This document shows, piece by piece, positions 50,556 to 59,311 of a stretch of 64,000 nucleotides of DNA. Below the pieces are notes generated by a model, which worked only from the letters and a program-made list of their open reading frames with translations, did not search any database and had not been told where the DNA came from. Position 1 is the first letter of the stretch, and each line of letters begins with the position of its first letter. A program made the translations under genes and the position numbers. The stretch covers positions 2,337,001-2,401,000 of the forward strand of contig NZ_CP089979.1 in NCBI RefSeq assembly GCF_021389935.1, given 5' to 3'. This stretch comes from Fulvivirga ligni. GTDB taxonomy: Bacteria; Bacteroidota; Bacteroidia; Cytophagales; Cyclobacteriaceae.

Positions 50556-51622
50556 GAGACTATTCAAAGATAAATATTATCACATCTGTACCCAAAGAGC
50601 CTGAGGCCTCGATACTCATTATATATACAGGCGGTACTCTAGGTATGGTTCATGATAAAAATGGAGCGCTGATACCTTTTGATTTTAGCTCTATCCTGGA
50701 TCATGTGCCGTCTTTAAGACAATTGGAGCTTAATCTTACGGTGATTTCATTTGAAAAACCTACTGATTCGTCTAACATCAATCCTGATGATTGGAACATG
50801 ATAGGGCAGATGATACATGACCATTATCATGAGTTTGATGGTTTTGTGGTGCTACACGGTACAGATACCATGGCCTTTACAGCTTCAGCGATGAGTTTTA
50901 TGCTTGAGAATCTGGATAAACCAGTAATATTTACCGGTGCCCAGTTGCCTATTTCATCATTGAGATCAGATGCACGTGAAAACCTGATTACTGCGATAGA
51001 AATAGCTTCTTCAAGAATAAATAATAAACCTATTGTTTCAGAAGTGTGCATCTATTTTGATTATGTATTGCTTAGAGCCAATAGGAGTAAAAAGGTAGAA
51101 AGCCTTCATTTTGATGCTTTTCAATCTGAAAATTACCCTGTGTTAGCAGAGTCTGGGGTAGTTATCAATTACCATCATGCCGTGATTAAGAGCTTTCAGT
51201 CTGAGAAAGATTTGATTTTGCACAATAAATTCGATCGCAATGTAGTTATACTCAAATTGTATCCTGGTATTACTGAGGATGTTGTGCGAGTGATAACACA
51301 GATTCCAAATTTAAGAGGAATTGTGATGGAAACGTTTGGCTCCGGCAATGCCCCAACCTCTCCTTGGTTTATCGAATTGTTAAGAAAAGCGATAGAGAAA
51401 GGGGTGACGATTTTAAACGTTTCCCAGTGCCCTGGAGGACGGGTAGTGCAAGGAAGATATGACACCAGCCAACAATTACAGAGGATTGGTGTTATTGAAG
51501 GGGCCGATTTAACGCTGGAATCGGCAATAAGTAAGTTGATGCTCATATTAGGAGAGGAGCAGGATATAGAGATTATCAGAAAAAGATTAATGGAGCCAAT
51601 AAGCGGTGAATTGACGCTATAA
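50552..51622 (+). CDS. ansA: Type I L-asparaginase
   Basis: Cytoplasmic asparaginase of 356 residues, converting asparagine to aspartate and ammonia. Nucleophile Thr in IIYTGGTLGM and second Thr in VVLHGTDTMAFTASAMSFM, with the C-terminal domain SQCPGGRVVQGRYDTS typical of AnsA. There is no signal peptide, in line with the type I form. Last gene of the plus-strand envelope run; the tRNA-Ser gene follows after 90 bases. Confidence 0.94.
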   Translation: MRDYSKINIITSVPKEPEASILIIYTGGTLGMVHDKNGALIPFDFSSILDHVPSLRQLELNLTVISFEKPTDSSNINPDDWNMIGQMIHDHYHEFDGFVVLHGTDTMAFTASAMSFMLENLDKPVIFTGAQLPISSLRSDARENLITAIEIASSRINNKPIVSEVCIYFDYVLLRANRSKKVESLHFDAFQSENYPVLAESGVVINYHHAVIKSFQSEKDLILHNKFDRNVVILKLYPGITEDVVRVITQIPNLRGIVMETFGSGNAPTSPWFIELLRKAIEKGVTILNVSQCPGGRVVQGRYDTSQQLQRIGVIEGADLTLESAISKLMLILGEEQDIEIIRKRLMEPISGELTL

Positions 51623-51712
51623 TAAACATTATTAAATTTATTTTATGCTTGCATAAAGCGTTTTTTATTGATTTATTTGTGCTTCTTGCGGAGCGAAAGG
51701 CTGTGCGAAACT

Positions 51713-51800
51713 AGAGAGGTGACCGAGTGGTTGAAGGTGCTCGCCTGGAAAGTGAGTGTGCCCCAAAAGGGTACCGGGGGTTCGAATCCCTTCCTCTCTG
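51713..51800 (+). tRNA. tRNA-Ser(GGA)
   Basis: Cloverleaf of 88 nt. The acceptor AGAGAGG (51713-51719) pairs with CCTCTCT (51793-51799), with discriminator G at 51800. The anticodon stem CTCGC/GTGAG holds the loop CTGGAAA with anticodon GGA. A long variable arm, typical of serine tRNAs, and the T-loop TTCGAAT are present. The 3' CCA is not encoded. Confidence 0.95.
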
Positions 51801-51889
51801 CTAACATTTAATTTTATCTAACTTTAAACTATAAATTGTAATCGTTAAACAATCTCTGCAAAACTGAGAAATATTTTAAAACTTGAATT

Positions 51890-52729
51890 ATGAAAAAACT
51901 ATTTACATTATTGGCGCTCGTAGGGGTTCTTACCCTTGGATATCAGGCTAAGGCTCAAGATGAGTCTATGGATACAGATACTTCGTCAACAACCGTAGAT
52001 TCTACCGTAGCTGAAGAACCAGAACCAGTGGTAGAAGAGCCAACAGTTGTTACCGAAACTGCAGTGGAAGACGAGGCCACAGAAGATTTGTCTTTTCATC
52101 AAACAATAAAAGAAAAATTCATTGAAGGTGGTGTTGAGTGGATGACGCCAGTATTAATTTGTTTGATCTTAGGTCTTGCTATTGCTATAGAGAGAATTAT
52201 CACTCTTAATATGGCTACTACCAATACCGATAAATTATTAGCTAACGTTGAAGATGCTTTAGCTAACGGTGGTATCGAAGCTGCTAAGGAAGTTACTAGA
52301 AACACTAGAGGTCCTGTAGCATCTATCTTTACTCAAGGTTTAATGAGAATGTCAGAAGGTATCGAAATGGTTGAGAAGTCAATCATCGCTTACGGTTCTG
52401 TTGAAATGGGTAGACTAGAAAGAGGTTTAGTTTGGATATCTCTTTTCATCGCTCTTGCTCCAATGCTTGGTTTCACCGGTACTGTAATTGGTATGATCGG
52501 AGCATTTGATGCTATCGAGGCAGCTGGAGATATCTCTCCTCAAATTGTTGCTAACGGTATCAAAGTAGCACTTTTAACAACAGTAGCTGGTCTATTTGTA
52601 GGTATCATCCTTCAAATATTCTATAACTACTTAGTATCTAAAATTGATTCTTTAGTTAACCAAATGGAAGATGCTTCTATCAGCTTGGTTGACTTACTAG
52701 TGAAGCATAAGCTTACAGGAAGAGCTTAA
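51890..52729 (+). CDS. MotA/TolQ/ExbB proton-channel protein with acidic N-terminal extension
   Basis: 279 residues. A signal peptide or first helix (4-22, ending AKAQD) is followed by an acidic Thr/Val/Glu-rich linker (about 23-75). Then come three membrane helices in ExbB order, with LAPMLGFTGTVIGMIGAF (about 202-219) as the signature. It should form the pentameric proton channel that drives an ExbD/TonB-type force module in the inner membrane. The codon use and even third positions suggest high expression. A 108-residue membrane protein and two ExbD genes follow, all closely spaced. Confidence 0.93.
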   Translation: MKKLFTLLALVGVLTLGYQAKAQDESMDTDTSSTTVDSTVAEEPEPVVEEPTVVTETAVEDEATEDLSFHQTIKEKFIEGGVEWMTPVLICLILGLAIAIERIITLNMATTNTDKLLANVEDALANGGIEAAKEVTRNTRGPVASIFTQGLMRMSEGIEMVEKSIIAYGSVEMGRLERGLVWISLFIALAPMLGFTGTVIGMIGAFDAIEAAGDISPQIVANGIKVALLTTVAGLFVGIILQIFYNYLVSKIDSLVNQMEDASISLVDLLVKHKLTGRA

Positions 52730-52769
52730 TTGTTGAAATCAATTTTAGTACTTAATATAATTAAATGAT

Positions 52770-53096
52770 ATGGATACTTTTATAAATATTGCCTTATGGG
52801 TTGCAATGGGTATGGTAGTAATAGCTGCTTTGGCTTCTATCTTCCTTCCGTTGATCAACTCTTTAAGCAACCCTAAATCATTGCTAAAAAGTGCTATAGG
52901 TGTTGTTGCATTACTAGTGTTGTTCTTAATCGCATGGGCAATATCTGGTAATGAAGTTACAAACACATATGTTAATTTTGGTCTAGATGCTACCGGTTCT
53001 AAATTAGTTGGTGGCTGCCTTATTCTTATGTGGATATTGCTAGTTATTGCACTTATTGGTGTAATAGTTTCTGAAATTAATAAAGCAATTAAGTAA
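52770..53096 (+). CDS. Small three-helix membrane protein of the ExbBD operon
   Basis: 108 residues with three hydrophobic segments (about 5-28, 42-62, 80-103) and short polar loops. It has no known catalytic motif. Its stop overlaps the ATG of the first ExbD gene by one base, so it is translated with it. Its place between ExbB and ExbD suggests a structural or regulatory part of the channel. The function is unknown to me. Confidence 0.85.
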   Translation: MDTFINIALWVAMGMVVIAALASIFLPLINSLSNPKSLLKSAIGVVALLVLFLIAWAISGNEVTNTYVNFGLDATGSKLVGGCLILMWILLVIALIGVIVSEINKAIK

Positions 53097-53677
53097 TGGC
53101 TAAAAGACAAAGAGAAGAGCCTCAAATTAACTCAAGCTCGATGGCTGACATCGCTTTCTTACTGTTGATCTTCTTCTTGGTTACCACTACTATAGCTAAT
53201 GACAGAGGTCTTAGTCTTCAACTTCCTCCAAATCCTGAAGATATTGTGGATGTTGATGTTAAGATTCCAGAAAGAAATCTTTTTAAGATTCTGGTAAACT
53301 CCTCTGATAATCTATTGGTAGAAGGTGAGCCTCTAGAAGATGTGTCAGCTATTAGAGAGATGATTAAGGAATTCGTGCTTAATGAAGGTAAAGATCCTAC
53401 AAGCTCTGATAGTCCTAAAGAAGCAATTGTTTCTTTTAAGACCGATAGAGGTACTAGTCAGGAGATGTTCATTAAGGTGTTAGATGAGATTCAGGGTGCA
53501 TATTACGATATGTACGCTGATAGAATTGGTGTAACCAATGAGAGATGGAGAGAGATTGCTAATGATCTTTCTGATCCTGAGAATAAGAGATTGTATGATC
53601 AAGGTAGAGGTTTGAAAGATGGTGCTTTGGAATTCCCAATGAACATCTCAATAGCTGATCCTTCAAAAACTAACTAA
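53096..53677 (+). CDS. exbD: ExbD/TolR-family protein (first copy)
   Basis: 193 residues with one N-terminal membrane helix holding the proton-relay Asp in SSMADIAFLLLIFFLVTT, then a periplasmic domain. The periplasmic part is longer than in E. coli ExbD (141 residues), with an extra segment around 100-185. It precedes the second ExbD by 6 bases. The two may form the heteromeric dimer inside the ExbB pentamer. Confidence 0.93.
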   Translation: MAKRQREEPQINSSSMADIAFLLLIFFLVTTTIANDRGLSLQLPPNPEDIVDVDVKIPERNLFKILVNSSDNLLVEGEPLEDVSAIREMIKEFVLNEGKDPTSSDSPKEAIVSFKTDRGTSQEMFIKVLDEIQGAYYDMYADRIGVTNERWREIANDLSDPENKRLYDQGRGLKDGALEFPMNISIADPSKTN

Positions 53678-53683
53678 GGAGAT

Positions 53684-54145
53684 ATGTCTAAATTTAAGAA
53701 AAAAGCAAATACGAAACAGGAAATACCTACTTCTGCTTTACCAGATATTATCTTCATGCTCTTGTTCTTCTTCATGGTAACAACCGTAATGAGAGAAGTA
53801 ACAATAAATGTAAAACAAAGAATACCTGAAGCTACTCAGCTGAGAAAGCTACAACGTAAATCTCTTGTAAGTTACATTTATATCGGAGAGCCTAAGAAGG
53901 CATCTGAGTTTGGTAGCGAACCTAAAATTCAAATTAATGATGCTTTTGCTGACCCTAAGGATATCATCCAGTGGGTGAATGAGCAAAAGGATGAATTAGC
54001 TGAGAATGAAAGAGATCAGCTTACCATCGCCATGAAAGTGGATGAGGAAGCTAAGAGAGGTTTGGTTTCAGACGTAGAAATAGAATTGCGTAAGGCAAAT
54101 GCTAGAAAACTGCTTTACACTACTCTACAAAGTTCAGAAGATTAA
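53684..54145 (+). CDS. exbD: ExbD/TolR-family protein (second copy)
   Basis: 153 residues, one membrane helix with the Asp in TSALPDIIFMLLFFFMVTTV, then a periplasmic domain of normal size. Sequence differs clearly from the first copy, so the two are old paralogues, not a recent duplication. A strong terminator follows at 54172, closing the operon. No TonB gene is present here, so the energy is passed to a partner encoded elsewhere. Confidence 0.93.
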   Translation: MSKFKKKANTKQEIPTSALPDIIFMLLFFFMVTTVMREVTINVKQRIPEATQLRKLQRKSLVSYIYIGEPKKASEFGSEPKIQINDAFADPKDIIQWVNEQKDELAENERDQLTIAMKVDEEAKRGLVSDVEIELRKANARKLLYTTLQSSED

Positions 54146-54171
54146 TTAGATTTCTAAATCTTTGAGAATAT

Positions 54172-54208
54172 AAGGGCTATTTGCTTTACGCAATAGCCCT
54201 TTTTTTTA
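54172..54208 (+). terminator. Rho-independent terminator of the ExbBD operon
   Basis: AAGGGCTATT and AATAGCCCTT form a 10-bp stem, extended inside by GC pairs with one bulged T, followed by a run of eight to nine T. Confidence 0.92.
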
Positions 54209-54218
54209 TTATAACCCG

Positions 54219-55535
54219 ATGGAGCTTAACAATAAGAAAATTATCAACGGCTGGTGTATGTATGACTGGGCTAACTCAGTATATTCATTAGTAATCACCT
54301 CAGCTATATTTCCAGTTTATTATGACGCCGTTACCACCACAGACGGACCCCAGGGGGACATGGTGGAGTTTTTTGGATTACATCTAAAAAACTCTGTGCT
54401 GTATGCCTGGTCGCTGTCATTTTCGTTTCTATTTGTTGCCTTCATTTTACCCTTACTTTCTGGTATAGCAGATTATGCCGGCAAGAAGAAGCTGTTCATG
54501 AAAATATTCATGTACCTCGGCGCATCGGCCTGTTTGGGGTTGTACTTTTTTACAGGCAAGGTGAACATAGAATTGGCCATTATTTGTTCTGTATTGGCCA
54601 GTGTGGGATACTCTTCTAGCTTGGTATTTTATGATGCCTTTTTGCCTGAAATAGCTTCTGCCGATAGGATGGATAAGGTAAGTGCGAAAGGATATTCTTT
54701 GGGGTATATAGGAAGTGTTATTTTGTTGATTGTAAATATATTGATGATCAATCAATATGAGGTCTTTGGATTTGAAAGTGATACAGGAGCAGTGCGGTTT
54801 TCTTTCTTAACCGTAGGCTTATGGTGGATAGGGTTTTCACAATTCACTTTCTTGAGATTACCTGATAATGTATTTAAAAGGAAATCTGATAAAGGATGGC
54901 TTACAGGAGGCTACAAGGAGCTGAAGAAGGTTTGGAATAGCCTTGGAGAGCAAAGGGTGCTGAAAAGGTTTTTATGGGCCTATCTTTTCTATAATATGGG
55001 GGTGCAAACCGTGATGTATCTGGCAGCTACGTTTGGTTCTAAAGAATTGAAGCTCGAAGGAAAACAATTGATAGGCATTGTATTAATTATTCAACTAGTG
55101 GCCATAGCTGGTGCCTATCTATTTGCCTATATATCTAAGGTACGAGGAAATAAACTTTCGCTGATGGTTATGATTGGCATCTGGATAGTCGTCTGTCTTG
55201 GCGCTTATTTTGTTACTAATGTTGAGCAGTTCTTTGCGTTGGCTTTTGTAGTAGGCTTGGTAATGGGAGGTATACAATCACTTTCAAGGTCCACTTACGC
55301 TAAACTTATCCCTGAGAACAGCATTGATCATACTTCGTACTTCAGCTTTTATGATGTTACCTTCAATGTTTCTATTGTAATCGGTACACTGGCGTATGGT
55401 GCAATAGAGCAGATAACAGGAAGCATGAGAAATAGCACCTTAGCACTGATGCTCTTTTTTATTATAGGGATGATCTTTTTACTATCGGTAAAGATGCCTC
55501 ACCTTAAAAATGACGCTACCAAAGCTGACAGTTAA
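54219..55535 (+). CDS. MFS transporter, UMF1/Atg22-like
   Basis: 438 residues with about twelve membrane helices. The opening KIINGWCMYDWANSVYSLVI is the mark of the UMF1 family, and GLVMGGIQSLSRSTYAKLIP is the second-half signature. Substrates are not known; fungal Atg22 exports amino acids from the vacuole. The gene follows the ExbBD terminator directly, and its stop overlaps the convergent permease stop by 4 bases. Confidence 0.92.
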   Translation: MELNNKKIINGWCMYDWANSVYSLVITSAIFPVYYDAVTTTDGPQGDMVEFFGLHLKNSVLYAWSLSFSFLFVAFILPLLSGIADYAGKKKLFMKIFMYLGASACLGLYFFTGKVNIELAIICSVLASVGYSSSLVFYDAFLPEIASADRMDKVSAKGYSLGYIGSVILLIVNILMINQYEVFGFESDTGAVRFSFLTVGLWWIGFSQFTFLRLPDNVFKRKSDKGWLTGGYKELKKVWNSLGEQRVLKRFLWAYLFYNMGVQTVMYLAATFGSKELKLEGKQLIGIVLIIQLVAIAGAYLFAYISKVRGNKLSLMVMIGIWIVVCLGAYFVTNVEQFFALAFVVGLVMGGIQSLSRSTYAKLIPENSIDHTSYFSFYDVTFNVSIVIGTLAYGAIEQITGSMRNSTLALMLFFIIGMIFLLSVKMPHLKNDATKADS

Positions 55536-57322
55536 AAGAAAACTTCTTTGAATAGAAATACGATAATAGTGGTTGATAATCCTAGATAGATCAGAGTCAC
55601 TGGTAATCCTATCTTTAAGAAATCCTTAAAATTATATCCACCTGGTCCATAGATGATCAGGTTAGTCTGATAGCCTACAGGTGTTAAGAAGGCAGCGGAG
55701 GCAGCAAAAGCAAGCCCGAGGTAGAACGGAGCTGCATCTAGCCCTAGTGAGCTTGTAATGGCCAGTGTAAGAGGAAATGCTATTGATACTGCTCCCACGT
55801 TAGTAATGAAGGAGGTCAAAATGGTGGTGATCAGCATAATACCGCACAGAATAGCAATGGGGCCATAGGGTTGTAATAGGCCGAGAACATATTTGGCTAC
55901 AAACTCACCTGTTCCCGTACCAATGATAACTTCACCTAATGCAAGAGATAGTACAAGTATTGACACCAGATTGACGTCCAAATCCCTTTTAATGTTCTTC
56001 ATAGTAATGAGCCTCATCGAGATCATTAAAGTGAAGATGATTAGTAGAGATACAAACAGTGAGAAGACTTGTGTAACGGCTAATAAGGCTACTACAGCCA
56101 AAATGACCATGAGTTTGTAAGAGTTCTTCTTATTGGGTTCTATTTCTTTGTTTTCCCCTGTAATGACATATAAGTCTTTATACATGTCGACTCGGTCATT
56201 AAAGTTGTTTCCAACATATAGAAGAAGTACATCACCAGCTTTAATTGACATTCGACCGATCTTTCCGCTTAGTTTTTCACCATTTCTGTGAACGGCTACC
56301 ACGGCTGCGTCATATCTTTCACGGAAGTTAGAGCTCTTAATAGTCTTTCCTATAAGGCTGCTATTGGCACTTACTACACTTTCAACCACCTGGACCTTTC
56401 CGTTGGTGTTAGGGGACAGTTTCTCAGGTAATTCTACACCTATATCCGTTAAGGTAAGATCCACGATGTTATCCGTATTTCCTGCAAAGATCAAAACATC
56501 GTTAGCAATGATTTTTTCCTTTGGAGTAACAGGAGAAATGATCTGATTGTCTCTCACTATTTCTACAAGATAAACGCCATTAAGGTTTCTAAGGCCACCT
56601 TCGGCCACAGTTTTACCAATTAATGGACTATTGTCGCTTAGTCGTTTTTCAATTAGATATTGCCTTTTATTGGCTTGGAATTTTTCAATAAAATCAGTGT
56701 GATCTGGTAATAAATATTTACCAAAGAAGCCAATAAATAATACACAAACAAGGGCCACAGAAGAGCCGGTGATGAACAGTGACCAGGTGTCTAATCCTGT
56801 AATATTTCTTTCTGTTAAAAAACCATTTAAAACCAGCGTGGTAGATGTACCAATGATCGTAATCATACCCCCGATAATGGTTGAGTAGGATAGTGGTATA
56901 AGCAGTTTTGACGGTGATATTTTATTCTTTTTTCCCCAATTGAATACATAAGGTGTAAGTAAGACAACTACGGGAGTGTTATTTACAAATGATGATAGTA
57001 TCGCTACCTTACTCATCATGCTAAATAGGAATCCTCTGTAGGTCTTTGCCCGTCCAAATACTTTGTTTAAGAATATCTCAATATTGAAGTTACTTCTGAT
57101 GCCGGCCGTAATTAAAATTAGAAGTACTACACTTGCGATGGACTGATTAGAAAAACCTTCCAATACCTTTGCCGGCGTAAGTGTTCCAAACATTACAAAA
57201 ATGATAATAGCAAACAGGAAGCTTACCGCTGGTTTCACTACTTCCAGATAAATGGCTATGAAAAGTATTAAAATAATGCCGAGTACAAAGTAAGGCTGGA
57301 AATCTGCAGGGATTATGTTCAT
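55532..57322 (-). CDS. SLC13-family permease with two RCK-C domains
   Basis: 596-residue inner-membrane anion symporter (ArsB/NhaD superfamily). An N-terminal set of helices (about 1-200) includes SFVNNTPVVVLLTPYVF, two TrkA_C/RCK_C domains lie in the middle (about 215-300 and 310-385), and a second set of helices closes with SFITNVGAVSIAFPLTLA and LTPVGYQTNLIIYGPGGY. The two NTP-rich turns are the SLC13 signature. Sulfate, dicarboxylate or similar anions are likely. The RCK_C domains suggest ligand gating. Confidence 0.93.
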   Translation of the reverse strand: MNIIPADFQPYFVLGIILILFIAIYLEVVKPAVSFLFAIIIFVMFGTLTPAKVLEGFSNQSIASVVLLILITAGIRSNFNIEIFLNKVFGRAKTYRGFLFSMMSKVAILSSFVNNTPVVVLLTPYVFNWGKKNKISPSKLLIPLSYSTIIGGMITIIGTSTTLVLNGFLTERNITGLDTWSLFITGSSVALVCVLFIGFFGKYLLPDHTDFIEKFQANKRQYLIEKRLSDNSPLIGKTVAEGGLRNLNGVYLVEIVRDNQIISPVTPKEKIIANDVLIFAGNTDNIVDLTLTDIGVELPEKLSPNTNGKVQVVESVVSANSSLIGKTIKSSNFRERYDAAVVAVHRNGEKLSGKIGRMSIKAGDVLLLYVGNNFNDRVDMYKDLYVITGENKEIEPNKKNSYKLMVILAVVALLAVTQVFSLFVSLLIIFTLMISMRLITMKNIKRDLDVNLVSILVLSLALGEVIIGTGTGEFVAKYVLGLLQPYGPIAILCGIMLITTILTSFITNVGAVSIAFPLTLAITSSLGLDAAPFYLGLAFAASAAFLTPVGYQTNLIIYGPGGYNFKDFLKIGLPVTLIYLGLSTTIIVFLFKEVFF

Positions 57323-57407
57323 GGGTTTAGCATAAAGTTAAATCAATTTTTTAGGTAAACATCTGGTTTTGGTTCGTTGAGAATTTTGATTTAACTAATT
57401 TTGAACG

Positions 57408-57851
57408 ATGGTTACTTTAAATCTCCCCAAATTTGATTGTAATATCAGAAAAAACGAGGGGAAAGTTGAAATTTTTGACGTCATAAGGAAAAAATATATT
57501 GTGTTAACACCCGAAGAATGGGTGAGGCAGCATATTATTCATTTTTTACTTAATGAAAGAGGATATCCCCGGTCTTTGTTTAGGGTGGAATCCGGTCTTA
57601 AATATAATAAGAGGCAAAAGCGCTCTGATGTGCTGGTCTATAATAGAGAGGCGAGGCCATTTCTTATTGTAGAGTGTAAGGCGCACGATGTTAAAATAAC
57701 TCAAGCTGGGTTTGATCAGGTGGCGGTATATAGTAAGCAGTTAGATGTTGACTTTTTGGTAGTGACTAACGGAATTAATCACTTCTGCTGTAAACTCAAT
57801 AGAGAATCATCTCAGATGGAGTTTATAGATGATATACCATTCTATGAATAA
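57408..57851 (+). CDS. Stand-alone HSDR_N (type I restriction R-subunit N-terminal) domain protein
   Basis: 147 residues with a PD-(D/E)xK nuclease core: Asp74 in RSDVLVY, then Glu89 and Lys91 in FLIVECKAH. It is like the N-terminal nuclease domain of type I HsdR but without the helicase part, and no hsdM or hsdS is near. Such single-domain proteins are conserved in Bacteroidota and are probably housekeeping or repair nucleases instead of restriction enzymes. Catalytic residues are intact. It is monocistronic and ends in a bidirectional terminator. Confidence 0.88.
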   Translation: MVTLNLPKFDCNIRKNEGKVEIFDVIRKKYIVLTPEEWVRQHIIHFLLNERGYPRSLFRVESGLKYNKRQKRSDVLVYNREARPFLIVECKAHDVKITQAGFDQVAVYSKQLDVDFLVVTNGINHFCCKLNRESSQMEFIDDIPFYE

Positions 57852-57879
57852 AAAAAAGCCGCTAACAGCGGCTTTTTTT
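57851..57879. terminator. Bidirectional terminator
   Basis: AAAAAAA-GCCGCT-aac-AGCGGC-TTTTTTT, a 6-bp GC stem extended by seven A-T pairs, between the HSDR_N gene and the converging ald gene. Confidence 0.95.
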
Positions 57880-57892
57880 GGGTTGTTATTAT

Positions 57893-59008
57893 TTAGTTAA
57901 GAAATTTCTCAACATCTGTATATTCAAGGTTGAAGGCTTCGCCCACAGCTTTGTAAACGATCTCTCCTTTAATTACGTTAAGTCCTAGCTTTAATTCCTG
58001 ATTATCAGCACAAGCTTTCTTCCATCCTTTGTTTGCTAGTTGTAATGCATATGGTAATGTTGCATTAGTAAGCGCTAGGGTAGAAGTGTAAGGAACAGCG
58101 CCAGGCATGTTAGCTACACAGTAATGAAGTACATCATCAATTACATAAGTAGGGTCTTCATGCGTAGTAGGCTTACAAGTCTCAATACATCCACCCTGAT
58201 CTACTGCTACGTCTACAAGTACCGTTCCTGGTCTCATATCTTTTAGCATGTCTTTAGTGATCAAGTGGGGAGCCTTAGCACCAGGTATAAGTACAGCACC
58301 TACAATAAGGTCATGAGTACCAATAAGTTCTCTGATGTTATATTCGTTAGACATGAATGTGTTAACGTTAGCAGGCATTACATCATCTAAGTATCTTAAT
58401 CTTGGTAAGTTAAGATCCATGATAGTAACGTCAGCTCCCATGCCAGCAGCCATTTTAGCAGCGTTAGTACCTACTACACCACCTCCTAAAATTAATACTT
58501 TAGCAGGTCTTACTCCTGGTACACCACCAAGAAGAATACCTCTTCCTTTAAGTGGTTTCTCTAGGAATTTAGCACCTTCCTGAATCGCCATTCTTCCGGC
58601 TACCTCAGACATAGGTATAAGTAGTGGTAAGCTTCTGTCAGCTTTTTCTACTGTTTCGTAAGCCAAACATACCGCTTTGCTTTCAATCATGGCCTTAGTT
58701 AAAGGCTCATATGAAGCGAAATGGAAATAGGTGAACACTAGCTGATCTTCTTTAATGAGCTTGTATTCAGCTTCTATTGGTTCCTTTACCTTCATGATCA
58801 TCTCAGCGATGTCATATACTTCTTCAATAGTAGGTAAAGTGGAGGCACCTGCTGCAATGTATTCAGCATCTATGAAACCACTTCCTTCTCCAGCGGTTGC
58901 CTGAACGTACACTGTGTGACCTGCCTTTACTAATTCCTGAGCTCCTGCAGGAGTTAGCGCTACACGATTTTCGTTGTTCTTAATCTCTTTTGGTACACCT
59001 ATTATCAT
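57893..59008 (-). CDS. ald: Alanine dehydrogenase
   Basis: NAD-dependent enzyme of 371 residues that interconverts alanine and pyruvate plus ammonia. The start MIIGVPKEIKNNENRVALTP is diagnostic, followed by the substrate-site Lys in MIMKVKEPI and His in VFTYFHFAS. The Rossmann motif is VLILGGGVVGTNAAKMAAGMGA. The C-terminal VDVAVDQGGC and YCVANMPGAVPYTST blocks are in place. It is a single gene converging on the HSDR_N gene; a 303-bp promoter region lies between it and the E1 dehydrogenase gene. Confidence 0.97.
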   Translation of the reverse strand: MIIGVPKEIKNNENRVALTPAGAQELVKAGHTVYVQATAGEGSGFIDAEYIAAGASTLPTIEEVYDIAEMIMKVKEPIEAEYKLIKEDQLVFTYFHFASYEPLTKAMIESKAVCLAYETVEKADRSLPLLIPMSEVAGRMAIQEGAKFLEKPLKGRGILLGGVPGVRPAKVLILGGGVVGTNAAKMAAGMGADVTIMDLNLPRLRYLDDVMPANVNTFMSNEYNIRELIGTHDLIVGAVLIPGAKAPHLITKDMLKDMRPGTVLVDVAVDQGGCIETCKPTTHEDPTYVIDDVLHYCVANMPGAVPYTSTLALTNATLPYALQLANKGWKKACADNQELKLGLNVIKGEIVYKAVGEAFNLEYTDVEKFLN

Positions 59009-59311
59009 TTCATAAACAGTTTAATAAGGGCTACAAATATAGGAAGTACATAGGCATTAAATGTTGGTTTTGTATATATAAAATCAAGTAATTAAAGAAA
59101 TAAAAATTAAATTTTAATTAATTTTATTAAGGCAAAATAATATTCTGCTTTTCCTGTCTAAACTTTATTTTTCATCCACTTATGGGGCTTCTCATCTTTG
59201 TAAATGGAAGATCATTTTGATTTCGGTAATTTGAAACGATCTCTTTTTTGGTTATTTTTGTTATGATTTAGAAAAAAAGTGTACATGGACTAAACTTTAA
59301 AAATAAGCGAT
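59009..59311. other. Divergent intergenic region ald / E1 dehydrogenase
   Basis: Very AT-rich 303-bp spacer with no convincing reading frame. It contains an AT-rich tract near 59090-59130 (rich in AATTAA) and the strong plus-strand promoter described at 59230-59260. I saw no riboswitch-like or palindromic operator structure in it. Confidence 0.6.
59230..59260 (+). promoter_or_regulatory. Promoter with full Bacteroidota consensus
   Basis: TTTG (59230-59233), exactly 19 bases, then TATTTTTG (59253-59260), an exact fit to TTTG-N19-TAnnTTTG. Transcription should begin near 59265, about 47 bases before the TTG start of the E1 gene. Confidence 0.75.

Noticed and set aside
57396-57403. TAATTTTG as -7 box of the HSDR_N gene
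   Set aside because: It matches the consensus but ends only 4 bases before the ATG, leaving no room for a normal leader.
57408-57851. Remnant of a type I restriction system
   Set aside because: No hsdM, hsdS or helicase remains are near, and the short protein looks complete with intact catalytic residues.
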